Positions 10,042 through 18,680 of a stretch of DNA of 64,000 nucleotides are shown here, piece by piece (position 1 is the first letter of the stretch; each line of letters opens with the position of its first letter). The notes beneath the pieces were generated by a model. The model ran no database searches and was not told the origin of the DNA. It worked only from the letters and a program-made list of their open reading frames with translations. The DNA is from a bacterium (GTDB taxonomy: Bacteria; Verrucomicrobiota; Kiritimatiellia; CAIKKV01; CAITUY01): NCBI GenBank assembly GCA_037143175.1, contig JBAWZF010000002.1, positions 99,037-163,036 on the forward strand, given 5' to 3'. A program made the position numbers and the translations under genes.

Positions 10042-11388
10042 TTACCCGCCGGCCCCGTCAATTTTTTCGGCTTTTCCCTTGCCGAACCAACGCAGGAAAA
10101 ATAACAAGCTGAAAACCCCGAGAAAACCGAGAATAATGTAAATAATCACCCAAGTGGTGCGTTTATCGGGACGCGGAACGTCCATCATGGGAACCCCTGA
10201 TTTAATCGTCTTTTCACTCGGCTGAAAAAGCTCTTCCAGCCTCCGTATACGCCCCTCAACTCCCTGCACATCCGCCACCTGTTGCCGCGCAAAGGCCACA
10301 TACTGGTCATTCACCACATCCGGCCCCTTCCGCTCTTTCACCTCTTCCAAATCCTTCAAAATCGCCTGGGCTTGCACGTTCACCGCCTGATAGGTCTCCA
10401 TTTCACGAGTGATGTTGAGAATTTCTTTAATGCGTGTCTCCAGCCGGGCCAATTTCCCAGTCGGCAAGGCCCAGGGATCCTTGATTTTGACATCGAATAC
10501 ACGCTCACCTTTCGGCTCCAATTCAAGTGCTTCAGCCAAGTAGGCATAACAGACGTTCTTCGTCGCATCCACGCCGATCTCCAGACCGCCCGCATCAATG
10601 ATATCCGTGGCCCGTACTTCCGCAGGAAATTCATGCCGCACAGGAATCGGGCGCTTTTCAGTCGGGGACGTGTTAGTGACTTTAATATGCAGGATTACAA
10701 CTGCATTGGTTGAGTCATTGATATCCCGGTCCACGGCAGGGGAACTCTTGGGTGCCCCAAGAATCATTTCCGGATCTTTCCCCGCGGAAATCACCAGATT
10801 TTCCAGCACGCCCACATCTTTTCGGATCCGGCTCATGGCATCCAAATTCGCTTCATAAGCACGAATATGATCCAGCGGTTTAACCGCTCCTACAGCATAG
10901 GCCGCCTGCCGGGATATTACGGCTTTTACACCCTCATCAATCACGCCCTGAAGCCGGCCGGCCGTTTCCTCTTTGTCGGAGGATTTCAATGCGCCAGCCA
11001 ATTTCCCTGCATGCAACGCCAACTTCTGAATCTCGTCCTCCGGTATGACCCAAACATCTTTGATCACAACCTCAAACGTACGGGTCTCGGCTGGATTCAG
11101 CTCCACTTCCTTATTGATCCGATACGTTTTACCGGCCACATCATAAACAAACTCAAAACCCTGAGTGTTTTCGACATTTTCCGGTTTGACAAGACTGGGC
11201 AGAAGCGCCGTTGCGATGGCTTTTTGTTTTTCCGATTGAGAGGGATTGATCGCGCGAATTTTAAGGGTAATCACCGCTCCACTGACTGGAACACCCGATG
11301 ACAGGATCAAACAAGCCAGAAGACATAAACCCAGTATTCGAGCCTGAAGCCCCCCCCGCACATGGATCGCGTCCTGATTATTAAACAT
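10042..11388 (-). CDS. Secreted, C-terminally membrane-anchored two-repeat protein of the ATPase operon
   Basis: I do not recognise a named family. With the ATG at 11388 (GAGGG about 9 bp upstream) the protein has 448 residues: a signal peptide (about 1-37), repeat 1 (about 38-185), repeat 2 (about 230-385), one membrane helix (412-432) and a short basic tail. Each repeat starts with a beta-rich section. Repeat 1 has TFEVVIKDVWVIPEDEIQKL and repeat 2 has VFDVKIKDPWALPTGKLARL, and each is followed by long charged helices. The topology puts the repeats outside the inner membrane and about 16 residues in the cytoplasm. Lying 21 bp before alpha-2, it is probably a dedicated partner of the rotary ATPase, perhaps a stator or link to the envelope. 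That role is inference. Confidence 0.75.
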   Translation of the reverse strand: MFNNQDAIHVRGGLQARILGLCLLACLILSSGVPVSGAVITLKIRAINPSQSEKQKAIATALLPSLVKPENVENTQGFEFVYDVAGKTYRINKEVELNPAETRTFEVVIKDVWVIPEDEIQKLALHAGKLAGALKSSDKEETAGRLQGVIDEGVKAVISRQAAYAVGAVKPLDHIRAYEANLDAMSRIRKDVGVLENLVISAGKDPEMILGAPKSSPAVDRDINDSTNAVVILHIKVTNTSPTEKRPIPVRHEFPAEVRATDIIDAGGLEIGVDATKNVCYAYLAEALELEPKGERVFDVKIKDPWALPTGKLARLETRIKEILNITREMETYQAVNVQAQAILKDLEEVKERKGPDVVNDQYVAFARQQVADVQGVEGRIRRLEELFQPSEKTIKSGVPMMDVPRPDKRTTWVIIYIILGFLGVFSLLFFLRWFGKGKAEKIDGAGG

Positions 11389-11508
11389 AAGGCTAACCCT
11401 CACTCCCTGATGTGTTGGCCATGTTATCACCCATAAAAAAAGCGCGCAAATAGAAACAAGTGCCTCACCCCTTCATCAGGCACAGGTCAGCGCTCTAAAT
11501 GAGCCTTT

Positions 11509-11865
11509 TTACTGCTGCGTCACTACAGCTGATCCCTCATTACCGTATTGGTCCTTTACGGTAATAACATTATCTCCCGTCTTCCCGGAATTCGCCTGAT
11601 AAGTGGCATTACTGCCAGAAGCACTGATAATATTACCCAACCCGGAATTTGCCACACGCCATTCCAGCGGCAATGCAAGATTCCCACTGACCTGAGCGGT
11701 AAAAACCACCGACGAAGTTGTATTGCTTGAACCAGAACCTATAATTTTGGAGTCTGGTGACAATGTAATCCCCTCCGTTCCACCGGCACTCTCGCACCCC
11801 GTCCAGACCCATGCGGCCATTGCCATTAAAACAATACCCACCCCAAGTACGCTCAGTTTTCTCAT
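11509..11865 (-). CDS. Small lipoprotein with Ig-like fold
   Basis: The 118-residue product starts with a lipoprotein signal (MRKLSVLG, hydrophobic core, WTGC with Cys24). The rest is Ser/Gly/Asn-rich and beta-predicted; it resembles bacterial Ig-like domains, ending with GDNVITVKDQYGNEGSAVV. I chose ATG 11865 because AAGGAG lies 7 bp before it; the reading frame continues upstream to 11922 without a better site. It should sit at the outer membrane or inner-membrane periplasmic face. It is 120 bp upstream of the ATPase operon on the same strand and might be its first gene, but the gap makes that unsure. Function unknown. Confidence 0.8.
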   Translation of the reverse strand: MRKLSVLGVGIVLMAMAAWVWTGCESAGGTEGITLSPDSKIIGSGSSNTTSSVVFTAQVSGNLALPLEWRVANSGLGNIISASGSNATYQANSGKTGDNVITVKDQYGNEGSAVVTQQ

Positions 11866-12006
11866 AATATTTCTCCTTTTCCCCCATTCAAAAAATATCA
11901 CCCAATTAATTCCGCTATTCAATCATGCACCTCACAGAATGCAAGCCATCAAAACGAGGGACAGCCCGCAGTTATTTATCATATAAGTCCTCCATAAAAC
12001 TGAAAA

Positions 12007-13308
12007 CTAACACTCCACCGCCCATTTCCAAAAGGGTATCGCCGTGATCTCGGCGCAAGGGTTTGCCTCCTCCATCCAAGTTACAATCAAGCCTTTAGTC
12101 ACCTTAAGTTCGTTCATGGCTGATTTCAGCGAACTTACCTCACGCGCCAGAGTCTGTTCATCCCGTAATGACCAACAGACCTGAATCAACTGCGCCTCAT
12201 CCTGATCGTCTTTTCGGCAAACAAAATCAGTCTCCAATCCCGCAGCCGAGAGATAATAGGATAAATCCAACCCCCGCGCCCGCAAATGGCTCCACACCAT
12301 ATTCTCAAGAAGATAGCCGCTGTCTTCAACCCCAGGCTGCCTAAACGCTGAGGGGAGGGCCACATCACTTGCATAGATCTTGGCCGGGTTGACACGTCGA
12401 ACAGCAGCCGACCGACTGTATACCGGCACTCGCCCCAGCAAATAAGCATCCTCAAGTTGGGCCAGATTGTCATACAAGGTATTCTTGGAGCACGCAATAC
12501 CCTGACTTTTTAAACTGTTATAAAACTTGGTGACACTGAAACGGTTGGCTGGCGCGGCTAAACATTGATGAATCAATGCCCGGAGCGCAGTCACATTGGT
12601 CTCGCCATACCGCTCAAGTACATCCCTCAGCAACACCACGTCCACATAATTGCGTACCACTTGCCGGCGTTGCTCATCCGCAAAATATTGGACCTCGGGA
12701 AAGCCACCGAGTTTAAGATACTGCTCAGCCGCATGCTGCACCCGGGCGCGTCGCGACGCACCCCAGCGTGGACTATTCAACTCTACATCCTCCCCATGAT
12801 GACAGCTGAGAAATTCCCTGAACGAATAGGGGAAAACCTCCGTAGCATAAGAACGACCCCGCAGGCATGTCGCAATTTCACGGCTGAGCATACGCGATGA
12901 GGAGCCTGTAACAACCACCGTGATGTTTTCGGTGTCCAGAAGACGACGCACAAAATGCTCCCATCCCGGTACTGCCTGAATTTCATCAAAAAAGAACGTG
13001 CAAGAATGCTCCTTGTTTTCAGGATAACGCCTGAAATAGGCCGCAAGGATTCCATCCATATCCTCAATTTTCATCGGCAGCAGCCGATCATCCTCGAAAT
13101 TCAGATAAAGCAGCCGATCCTTTGGGGTACCAGCTGCCATTAGTTCAGTCATATACTGATAACACAGACAGGTCTTGCCGCTCCGCCTCATTCCCAATAC
13201 CACCGATGCCTTGCCCGGCAGAACTGTAATAGCCCTCTCACGATGCACTAATGTGGGCAACGGTCGGTCATAAAAGTCATCAATAAGATTTTCGAACACA
13301 GCCCTCAT
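12007..13308 (-). CDS. AAA ATPase with DUF4143-type C-terminal domain
   Basis: This is a 433-residue soluble protein. Its N-terminal AAA_14 ATPase domain carries Walker A VVLGMRRSGKTCLCYQ (residues about 36-51) and Walker B CTFFFDEIQAVPGW, with sensor VVTGSSSRML. The C-terminal half matches DUF4143, a fold related to restriction endonucleases (TDFVCRKDDQDEAQLIQVCW contains the D...Q core). This is an abundant but poorly understood family in anaerobes and archaea. It is free-standing: AT-rich gaps of 63 and 141 bp flank it and it shares no obvious function with the secretion genes on either side. It may be a later insertion between the two secretion blocks. Confidence 0.85.
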   Translation of the reverse strand: MRAVFENLIDDFYDRPLPTLVHRERAITVLPGKASVVLGMRRSGKTCLCYQYMTELMAAGTPKDRLLYLNFEDDRLLPMKIEDMDGILAAYFRRYPENKEHSCTFFFDEIQAVPGWEHFVRRLLDTENITVVVTGSSSRMLSREIATCLRGRSYATEVFPYSFREFLSCHHGEDVELNSPRWGASRRARVQHAAEQYLKLGGFPEVQYFADEQRRQVVRNYVDVVLLRDVLERYGETNVTALRALIHQCLAAPANRFSVTKFYNSLKSQGIACSKNTLYDNLAQLEDAYLLGRVPVYSRSAAVRRVNPAKIYASDVALPSAFRQPGVEDSGYLLENMVWSHLRARGLDLSYYLSAAGLETDFVCRKDDQDEAQLIQVCWSLRDEQTLAREVSSLKSAMNELKVTKGLIVTWMEEANPCAEITAIPFWKWAVEC

Positions 13309-13371
13309 GTTTTAAAATTATCCTATTATAAGACCCAATAACAAGAAGTTTTATCCCTCAATAAGGGATAA

Positions 13372-14847
13372 TTAAAAAAACTCCTCAAGGGCCTTTTTTG
13401 CCGCCTTAAACACCTGCTGGTCAGAACAGACAGCCTGAATGCGCCCATCGCGCCCTACCACCACGTTTCCGCTTACTCTCGCCCAATCCCATTTTCCCGA
13501 CTCCTGCTTTTCGACGCTCATCTCTCGACTTTCTTCCCCCATCACCCCCACTGGCAAATCCGGATAAAGCCCCAAAGCCATCTGAGCGGCTTCACCCTTT
13601 CCTTCGCCCTCCGGCAGCACCCACAAACACAGACAGCCACGTCCCCCATATAGCTCTACCAAGCGGGACAACACCCCGCCCTCGTCCGGATATTGCGACC
13701 GTAAAGAGGCCTCCCCATAAACAGAACCAAAATGGAATACCACAACACGCCCCCGAAATTCATCCCAGCGAAACGGTGCCCCCATTGCCAAGTTTCCTCT
13801 GAGCCAGGTGATATTTTCATACAAATTGCTGAGTTGTTGAGTTGATAAGTTGTTCGCATATCCGGTTATTACGCTGTTGGCACCTTGAAAACCAATGACA
13901 TCACTTTTCAGAACCACACGATAGTCGGGCTTTTCGGGAGCCAGCTCATAACGCAATCCTGCGGGAAGCCTCTCCGCGACAAACGTGCCATTCGTGCCAG
14001 AATAGATGGGAGGGATAAGTCGGTCTACCGGCAAAGGCACAGGATACCTTGAGGCTGAAGAAGCTGCAGCCACCATTTTGAATCCGGTAACACGAATCCG
14101 CGCCCCGGCAACGGGACTGCCAGATCGATCAACCACCCACCCCACCAAGGTGACCGGCACAGACAATGAAACCGTCAGGCCCGTTGTACTGGACCCAATC
14201 CATACATCCGCCCCAATAAGTGATGACGTAGCATGTTCCACATAAATGAGGCCATAACTGCGCCCATCCGGCAAAGATCCAGCCGCTCGCCGCCCTATGT
14301 TGAAAGCACCATCCACACCCGTTAATACAGGGGGCTCATTACCCCATTCACCGGCGAAAACAATACTCCTGCCAGCCGGCAATCCACCGGCTTCCACCGC
14401 AGGCACGCGCACAACCCCCGAAATTAGAACCTTATCCATTTCCCATTCCAGCGCCTTAAGCAGGTCTCGGGCAGTCGATACAACGGGATCATTTAAGGGG
14501 AATGTGTCTGCAAGTTCTCGCCATGCAGCACGAGCTTGCGCCATCCGCCCCAACTTCTTTTCGCACACCCCAATTCGGTACAAGCTCTTTTCAGCAAGCT
14601 CTGTGTCCACTCCCCGGGCAGAAGCGTATAACGCACGATAGTCCTGAACCAATCCCGACTGCTCGCCTAGTAGCTCCCGCTCATAGAGCCGCGCATAACG
14701 CAAAGCAAGAGACGCATTAGTCTCAGCAAAGGAAGAAAACCCGCAAAGCAAGAGCACGACGACAAGCCCATGAATCGAGCGATTCACCTGGAGGGCGAAC
14801 CTCGTGTGAGCCGTGAGCAAATCAGGCGTATAGATCAAGGAAATCAT
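13372..14847 (-). CDS. Exported TPR / carboxypeptidase-regulatory / thioredoxin-fold protein
   Basis: The 491-residue protein has an N-terminal signal segment (about residues 27-42) and helical TPR-like repeats (about 45-125, e.g. KKLGRMAQARAAWRELAD). Two beta-sandwich regions follow, the second being of carboxypeptidase-regulatory type (VTLVGWVVDRSGSPVAGARI). The C terminus is thioredoxin-like (FRGRVVVFHFGSVYGEASL ... GRDGRIQAV). The CxxC active site is absent, so it is not a redox enzyme. A short (GAGTTGTT)-like DNA array at about 13828-13857 encodes NLSTQQLSNL inside it. Its ATG overlaps the response-regulator stop by 4 bp, making it the last gene of the secretin/two-component operon. A scaffold or sensor role in the periplasm is a guess. 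Confidence 0.75.
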   Translation of the reverse strand: MISLIYTPDLLTAHTRFALQVNRSIHGLVVVLLLCGFSSFAETNASLALRYARLYERELLGEQSGLVQDYRALYASARGVDTELAEKSLYRIGVCEKKLGRMAQARAAWRELADTFPLNDPVVSTARDLLKALEWEMDKVLISGVVRVPAVEAGGLPAGRSIVFAGEWGNEPPVLTGVDGAFNIGRRAAGSLPDGRSYGLIYVEHATSSLIGADVWIGSSTTGLTVSLSVPVTLVGWVVDRSGSPVAGARIRVTGFKMVAAASSASRYPVPLPVDRLIPPIYSGTNGTFVAERLPAGLRYELAPEKPDYRVVLKSDVIGFQGANSVITGYANNLSTQQLSNLYENITWLRGNLAMGAPFRWDEFRGRVVVFHFGSVYGEASLRSQYPDEGGVLSRLVELYGGRGCLCLWVLPEGEGKGEAAQMALGLYPDLPVGVMGEESREMSVEKQESGKWDWARVSGNVVVGRDGRIQAVCSDQQVFKAAKKALEEFF

Positions 14848-15533
14848 AAAAAGAACTTATAGCCCACCCCATGTACGGTCAGAATGTGCCTCGGGGCATT
14901 TGATTTTTTTTCGATTTTCGAACGTAGCATCGCCACAAAAGTATCCAGCGACCGCTGCGTCCCGTAATATTCCGTACCCCACACATCCCGCAATAACGTC
15001 TCACGGGACAGTGACTTGCCTTCATTGGCCAGCATATACGCCAGCAAGTCAAATTCCGTACGCGTCAGCTCAACGTTTTTTCCTTTTGTAGTCAAAGCAC
15101 GTGTATCCATATCCAATACAAAATCCCCAAACCTGAATTGGACTCCTTTTTCAACTTTGCGGTCAGCCCGCATCAGGATGGCATTCACCCGCGCCAGCAA
15201 CTCTTTCACACTAAAGGGCTTTGTCACATAATCGTCTGCGCCCAATTCAAAGCCACGTAATTTATCCGACTCCTCTTTACGAGCTGTCAACATGATGATG
15301 GCCGCCGGGTTACGCTGCTCCCTCAGATTTTTGCAGATCTCATAGCCACCGAGATCAGGCAGGTTGAGATCGAGTAAAATCAGGTCGGGCTTGCGGTCAA
15401 TGGCGAGTTTGAGACCCGCACCACCGCTGGCAGCGGTCATCACGCGATACCCGGCCACATTTAAATTTTCCTCCAACCCCAGCATCAACGACTCGTCATC
15501 CTCAATAATCAATACGGAATATTGTCGTTTCAT
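14844..15533 (-). CDS. OmpR-family response regulator
   Basis: The 229-residue regulator has a receiver domain (1-115) with the acidic pair Glu11-Asp12, phospho-acceptor Asp55 in LILLDLNLPD, Thr in MLTARK and Lys in DDYVTKPFSVKEL. A winged-helix DNA-binding domain (about 130-229) follows, with LTRTEFDLLAYMLANEGK and the TVHGVGYKF ending. It is the partner of the histidine kinase whose stop lies 8 bp upstream. The operon position between kinase and TPR/thioredoxin-fold protein suggests that the pair controls the secretion system or senses its state. Confidence 0.93.
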   Translation of the reverse strand: MKRQYSVLIIEDDESLMLGLEENLNVAGYRVMTAASGGAGLKLAIDRKPDLILLDLNLPDLGGYEICKNLREQRNPAAIIMLTARKEESDKLRGFELGADDYVTKPFSVKELLARVNAILMRADRKVEKGVQFRFGDFVLDMDTRALTTKGKNVELTRTEFDLLAYMLANEGKSLSRETLLRDVWGTEYYGTQRSLDTFVAMLRSKIEKKSNAPRHILTVHGVGYKFFL

Positions 15534-15541
15534 TGGTTATT

Positions 15542-17512
15542 TCATCCCGGCAGAATTATTTTAAATTTCGACCCTTTCCCGGGTTCACTTTGAATCTGAA
15601 TACTGCCCCCATGAGCTTGCACAATATGCTGGCACAATGCCAACCCGAGGCCGAGCCCTCTGGCATTCTGCCGTCCCGCATTCTTTCCGCGCGCATACGG
15701 CTTCAAGACCTGCCGCACCTCCTCCGGAGTCATCCCTACGCCATGATCTTCCACAGAGAGTACAACCTGCCCCCCTTCAACGAATAGCTTAACATTGATT
15801 AACCCATCGTCCCCTGCCCCTCGGGGCTCGGAGCTCGGAACTCCACGCTCCTCTCCCTCTTTACGCGAATACTTGACCGCATTGTCCAGTAGGTTATACA
15901 CCACCTGCTCTATGGCCCCAGCATCAAATTTCACCGACGGAAGCTGGGAAGGGATATCAATCCCGATCTTTACCTCCCCACTCGCTCCCACTGCAAAAGT
16001 TTCAACGGTCTCCCTGACCACTCCTCCCAGATCACCCTCGGTAAATTGGTATCGTAATGCCCCCTGCCCGTAGCGAATAAAGTAGAGCGCCCGATCGGTC
16101 AACCTACTCAACCGATCGCTCTCCTTGATAATGGTGCCCAGAAACTTTTTTTGCTTGTTCGTGTCAGTGACATTTCCCATGTACAAGCTTTCAGCCAACA
16201 TTCTCATGGAAGAAAGCGGGGTCCGCAGATCATGTGAAACCGCCGCCGCAAAGGCGCTGCGCTCCCCCGCCTGTTGAATCTCTCGGGCGGCTTCGCGCCA
16301 TACCAGCCAAATGCCAGCCACCACACTGATCAACAACAACAGACCACCCCCACGATATAACCTTGCCTGAAGTCGAGCGTTCGCCACAAAAGCCGGAACG
16401 TCCTCGGGAGTAGCCACCAGAGACATGGCCTCAAAGGGTGTCGGTAATTGTCGAACCGCAAGAATTGGTCCCGCCTCTCCCTCATCCCGAATCTGACACC
16501 TCACCCGAATCTCCGTATTGCTGACCGCAATCGCAAACAGGGCGTTCAAGTGCTCAATTAACTTGTGCTCATCAAACTGCAAAGCCAAAACCAGGGAAGT
16601 AGTCCCAGGCTGCGGGAGCTTAGTGACAAGGAAATCGGCCTCCTGTACGCGCATCGTGAGCCATCCCGAATCAGGAATTGTCGACTCCATCATCCGAATG
16701 CCATTCCCCACTCTTGTCCGCTCATCCGGCTTCATTGTCCTTAACCGCATTCGTTCCCGCCATTGGGACTGTAACCCAGAAGCCTCCCCCCCTTGCAGCC
16801 CTGCACATTCCAGCCACTCAATCATTGACTCCCGCTGGAGCGGCACCAATTCATCATATCGGCGCAGCATCTCCTCCAGGACTTTCAACCTGATCTCCGA
16901 AACCTTTGCCGTCTGGCCCTGAAGCTCATAAATGGTTGCCAGCCTTTTAAGAGCAATCAAATCATAGCGAAACCCCTCATCAGAGTCTCTTTGTCCGCGT
17001 TCGTTCTTTGCATTCCGCGTTCCGACTCCGGACTCCGGACTCCTGTTTTCCGCCACCAGTTCCAGACATTTGATCGTCGCCGCCATATCCCCCTGCTCAA
17101 GATACGCTCCAACCTGAGACAAAGGGCCGGCCTGTTCAGCACTTGTAACATCACGCTCAATCGGGGGAGCAATGGGCTCAACCGGGGGGTACACCATTTC
17201 AGCACCACCCCGGGTAACAAATAACCCATCTAGCCATGAATGCTGAAGGCTTAATTCGGAGGCGTGGGCGACCCACATATTTGAGGGCTTAGTATGATTG
17301 GCAGGGAAATCCGGCATGGCGCGAAGCGCCGTTAATTCGTGATTCCACGCCGCCACAGCTTCATCTAGCACATGACCAGCTTCACCGGCCATCCTCTTCT
17401 GCAGAACAAGTTGCCAACTTTCGAGAACCCGGACAGCTAAAAAAGACAAAGCGATGGCCGGCCCCACCACCAGGGCAAACACCAGAATTATCAGTTTGAT
17501 TTCCCGCCTCAT
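15542..17512 (-). CDS. Membrane sensor histidine kinase
   Basis: The 656-residue protein has a membrane helix at about 8-28, a large extracytoplasmic sensor region (about 30-385), a second helix (GGGLLLLISVVAGIWLVW), then HisKA with AAAVSHDLRTPLSSM (phospho-acceptor His427) and HATPase with DNAVKYS, VEDHGVGM and GRQNARGLGLGLALCQHI. Two low-complexity insertions stand out. One, in the sensor domain (about 16995-17045), is made of GGAGTCC-like DNA repeats and encodes ESGVGTRNAKNERGQRD. The other, in the ATPase domain after KYSRKEGEE (about 15815-15855), encodes RGVPSSEPRGAGDDG. Both keep the frame. It lies 13 bp after the coiled-coil TPR gene. Confidence 0.93.
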   Translation of the reverse strand: MRREIKLIILVFALVVGPAIALSFLAVRVLESWQLVLQKRMAGEAGHVLDEAVAAWNHELTALRAMPDFPANHTKPSNMWVAHASELSLQHSWLDGLFVTRGGAEMVYPPVEPIAPPIERDVTSAEQAGPLSQVGAYLEQGDMAATIKCLELVAENRSPESGVGTRNAKNERGQRDSDEGFRYDLIALKRLATIYELQGQTAKVSEIRLKVLEEMLRRYDELVPLQRESMIEWLECAGLQGGEASGLQSQWRERMRLRTMKPDERTRVGNGIRMMESTIPDSGWLTMRVQEADFLVTKLPQPGTTSLVLALQFDEHKLIEHLNALFAIAVSNTEIRVRCQIRDEGEAGPILAVRQLPTPFEAMSLVATPEDVPAFVANARLQARLYRGGGLLLLISVVAGIWLVWREAAREIQQAGERSAFAAAVSHDLRTPLSSMRMLAESLYMGNVTDTNKQKKFLGTIIKESDRLSRLTDRALYFIRYGQGALRYQFTEGDLGGVVRETVETFAVGASGEVKIGIDIPSQLPSVKFDAGAIEQVVYNLLDNAVKYSRKEGEERGVPSSEPRGAGDDGLINVKLFVEGGQVVLSVEDHGVGMTPEEVRQVLKPYARGKNAGRQNARGLGLGLALCQHIVQAHGGSIQIQSEPGKGSKFKIILPG

Positions 17513-17525
17513 AGAAAGGGGGTTC

Positions 17526-18623
17526 TCACCATTTTGCCTTGGCGGTCATATCTATGAGCCAGGAACGGACCACATCGGCATCGACAGCCTTAGGCGCCAG
17601 GGCCAGATAGTTGCGGTAATATTTTGCCGCCTTTTCGTAATCCTTAAGATAGTCACCGTAGAGCACTCCCAAATTGTAACTGATGGATGCATTCCTAGGT
17701 TCGCTTTTATACGCCTGAAGATAAAGCTTTTCAGCGTCCCTAATTTGCCCCGTCAAAAGACTTTTTTGCGCCGCCGCCATCAGGTCGGAAACGGTTGGCG
17801 CATTACTACTCTGAGTTGCAGAATTTTCAGGAGGGGCGGTTTGAGCTTTGAGCTTTTCAAGAGCGGCATCGGCCTCTATCGCCTTATGCTTGGCCTCCCG
17901 GGCTTCTTCATCCTTTTTAACCTGCGCGTCGAGGGCCTTATTCCTGGCTTGTTCAGCGTCAAAGGCTTTTTTTGCCTGCTCAGTCATGGCCCTTTTTAGG
18001 CCCGTCTCACGACGCCGCAAAGACTCAAGCTCTGCGGCAGTGTCTTTATATTGAGCGGTCAGCCTGGCCACTTCAGCCTTGAGCGCAATCTCACTTTTTT
18101 GAACTATTTCTTTTGCGACCGACTCATTGATACCTGCAGCTCGGGCTTTCGCCATATCCTGACGCAAGTCAGCATTTTCTCGCTCTAACTTTCTAAACAG
18201 ATCGGAATTCGGTGCGGGAGTCACCGAGACAACCGGGGTATTGGTCATTGGGGGAGCGTTTGCTGCAAGCGACTCCCTCAAACGCTCTATTTCGCGGACT
18301 AATACCACCTTTTCAGCGTTGAGGCGCGCCATTTGAGACGTTAATTCATCCGGGGTCTTGAGCTGAGCAACCAAAGCTGAAAGTTGATCGCGTTTTCGTT
18401 CAAGATCTTGAATATCAAGTAGAAGACTGGCATTTTTCCGGCGCAAAATGCCCATTTCACCGTCTATCCGAGCCTGCTCTTTTCGCAAATCCAGGTTTTC
18501 ATCTACAACACGTTGATAAATAGAGGCATCAATATGGGCAGGTACGGCAGAAGTTTGGGCATAAACTGGCAGAGATAAACTAAAGGCAAACAATATGACG
18601 AAGTATTTTACGGCTTGAGTCAC
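17526..18623 (-). CDS. Exported coiled-coil and TPR protein
   Basis: The 365-residue protein starts with a signal peptide (MTQAVKYFVILFAFSLSLPV..., cleavage near residue 23). Long coiled coil follows (about 35-255, dense in ERLRESL- and RRRETGLKRAM-like heptads). A C-terminal TPR block (about 280-355) includes GQIRDAEKLYLQAYKSEPRN and YEKAAKYYRNYLALAPKA. It resembles periplasmic assembly factors of pilus and secretion systems, with the TPRs able to hold secretin subunits or peptidoglycan. It sits between the secretin gene (57 bp upstream) and the histidine kinase gene, within the same operon. No enzymatic motif is visible. Confidence 0.8.
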   Translation of the reverse strand: MTQAVKYFVILFAFSLSLPVYAQTSAVPAHIDASIYQRVVDENLDLRKEQARIDGEMGILRRKNASLLLDIQDLERKRDQLSALVAQLKTPDELTSQMARLNAEKVVLVREIERLRESLAANAPPMTNTPVVSVTPAPNSDLFRKLERENADLRQDMAKARAAGINESVAKEIVQKSEIALKAEVARLTAQYKDTAAELESLRRRETGLKRAMTEQAKKAFDAEQARNKALDAQVKKDEEAREAKHKAIEADAALEKLKAQTAPPENSATQSSNAPTVSDLMAAAQKSLLTGQIRDAEKLYLQAYKSEPRNASISYNLGVLYGDYLKDYEKAAKYYRNYLALAPKAVDADVVRSWLIDMTAKAKW

Positions 18624-18680
18624 TCGTTTAGACCCTCATTTCCCATTCTGCATCAAAAAAGAAGAATAACCTGGATCCTC

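Noticed and set aside
13372..14847. Thiol-disulphide oxidoreductase (TlpA-like)
   Set aside because: The thioredoxin-like end lacks CxxC at the active-site position, so a redox role is not supported.
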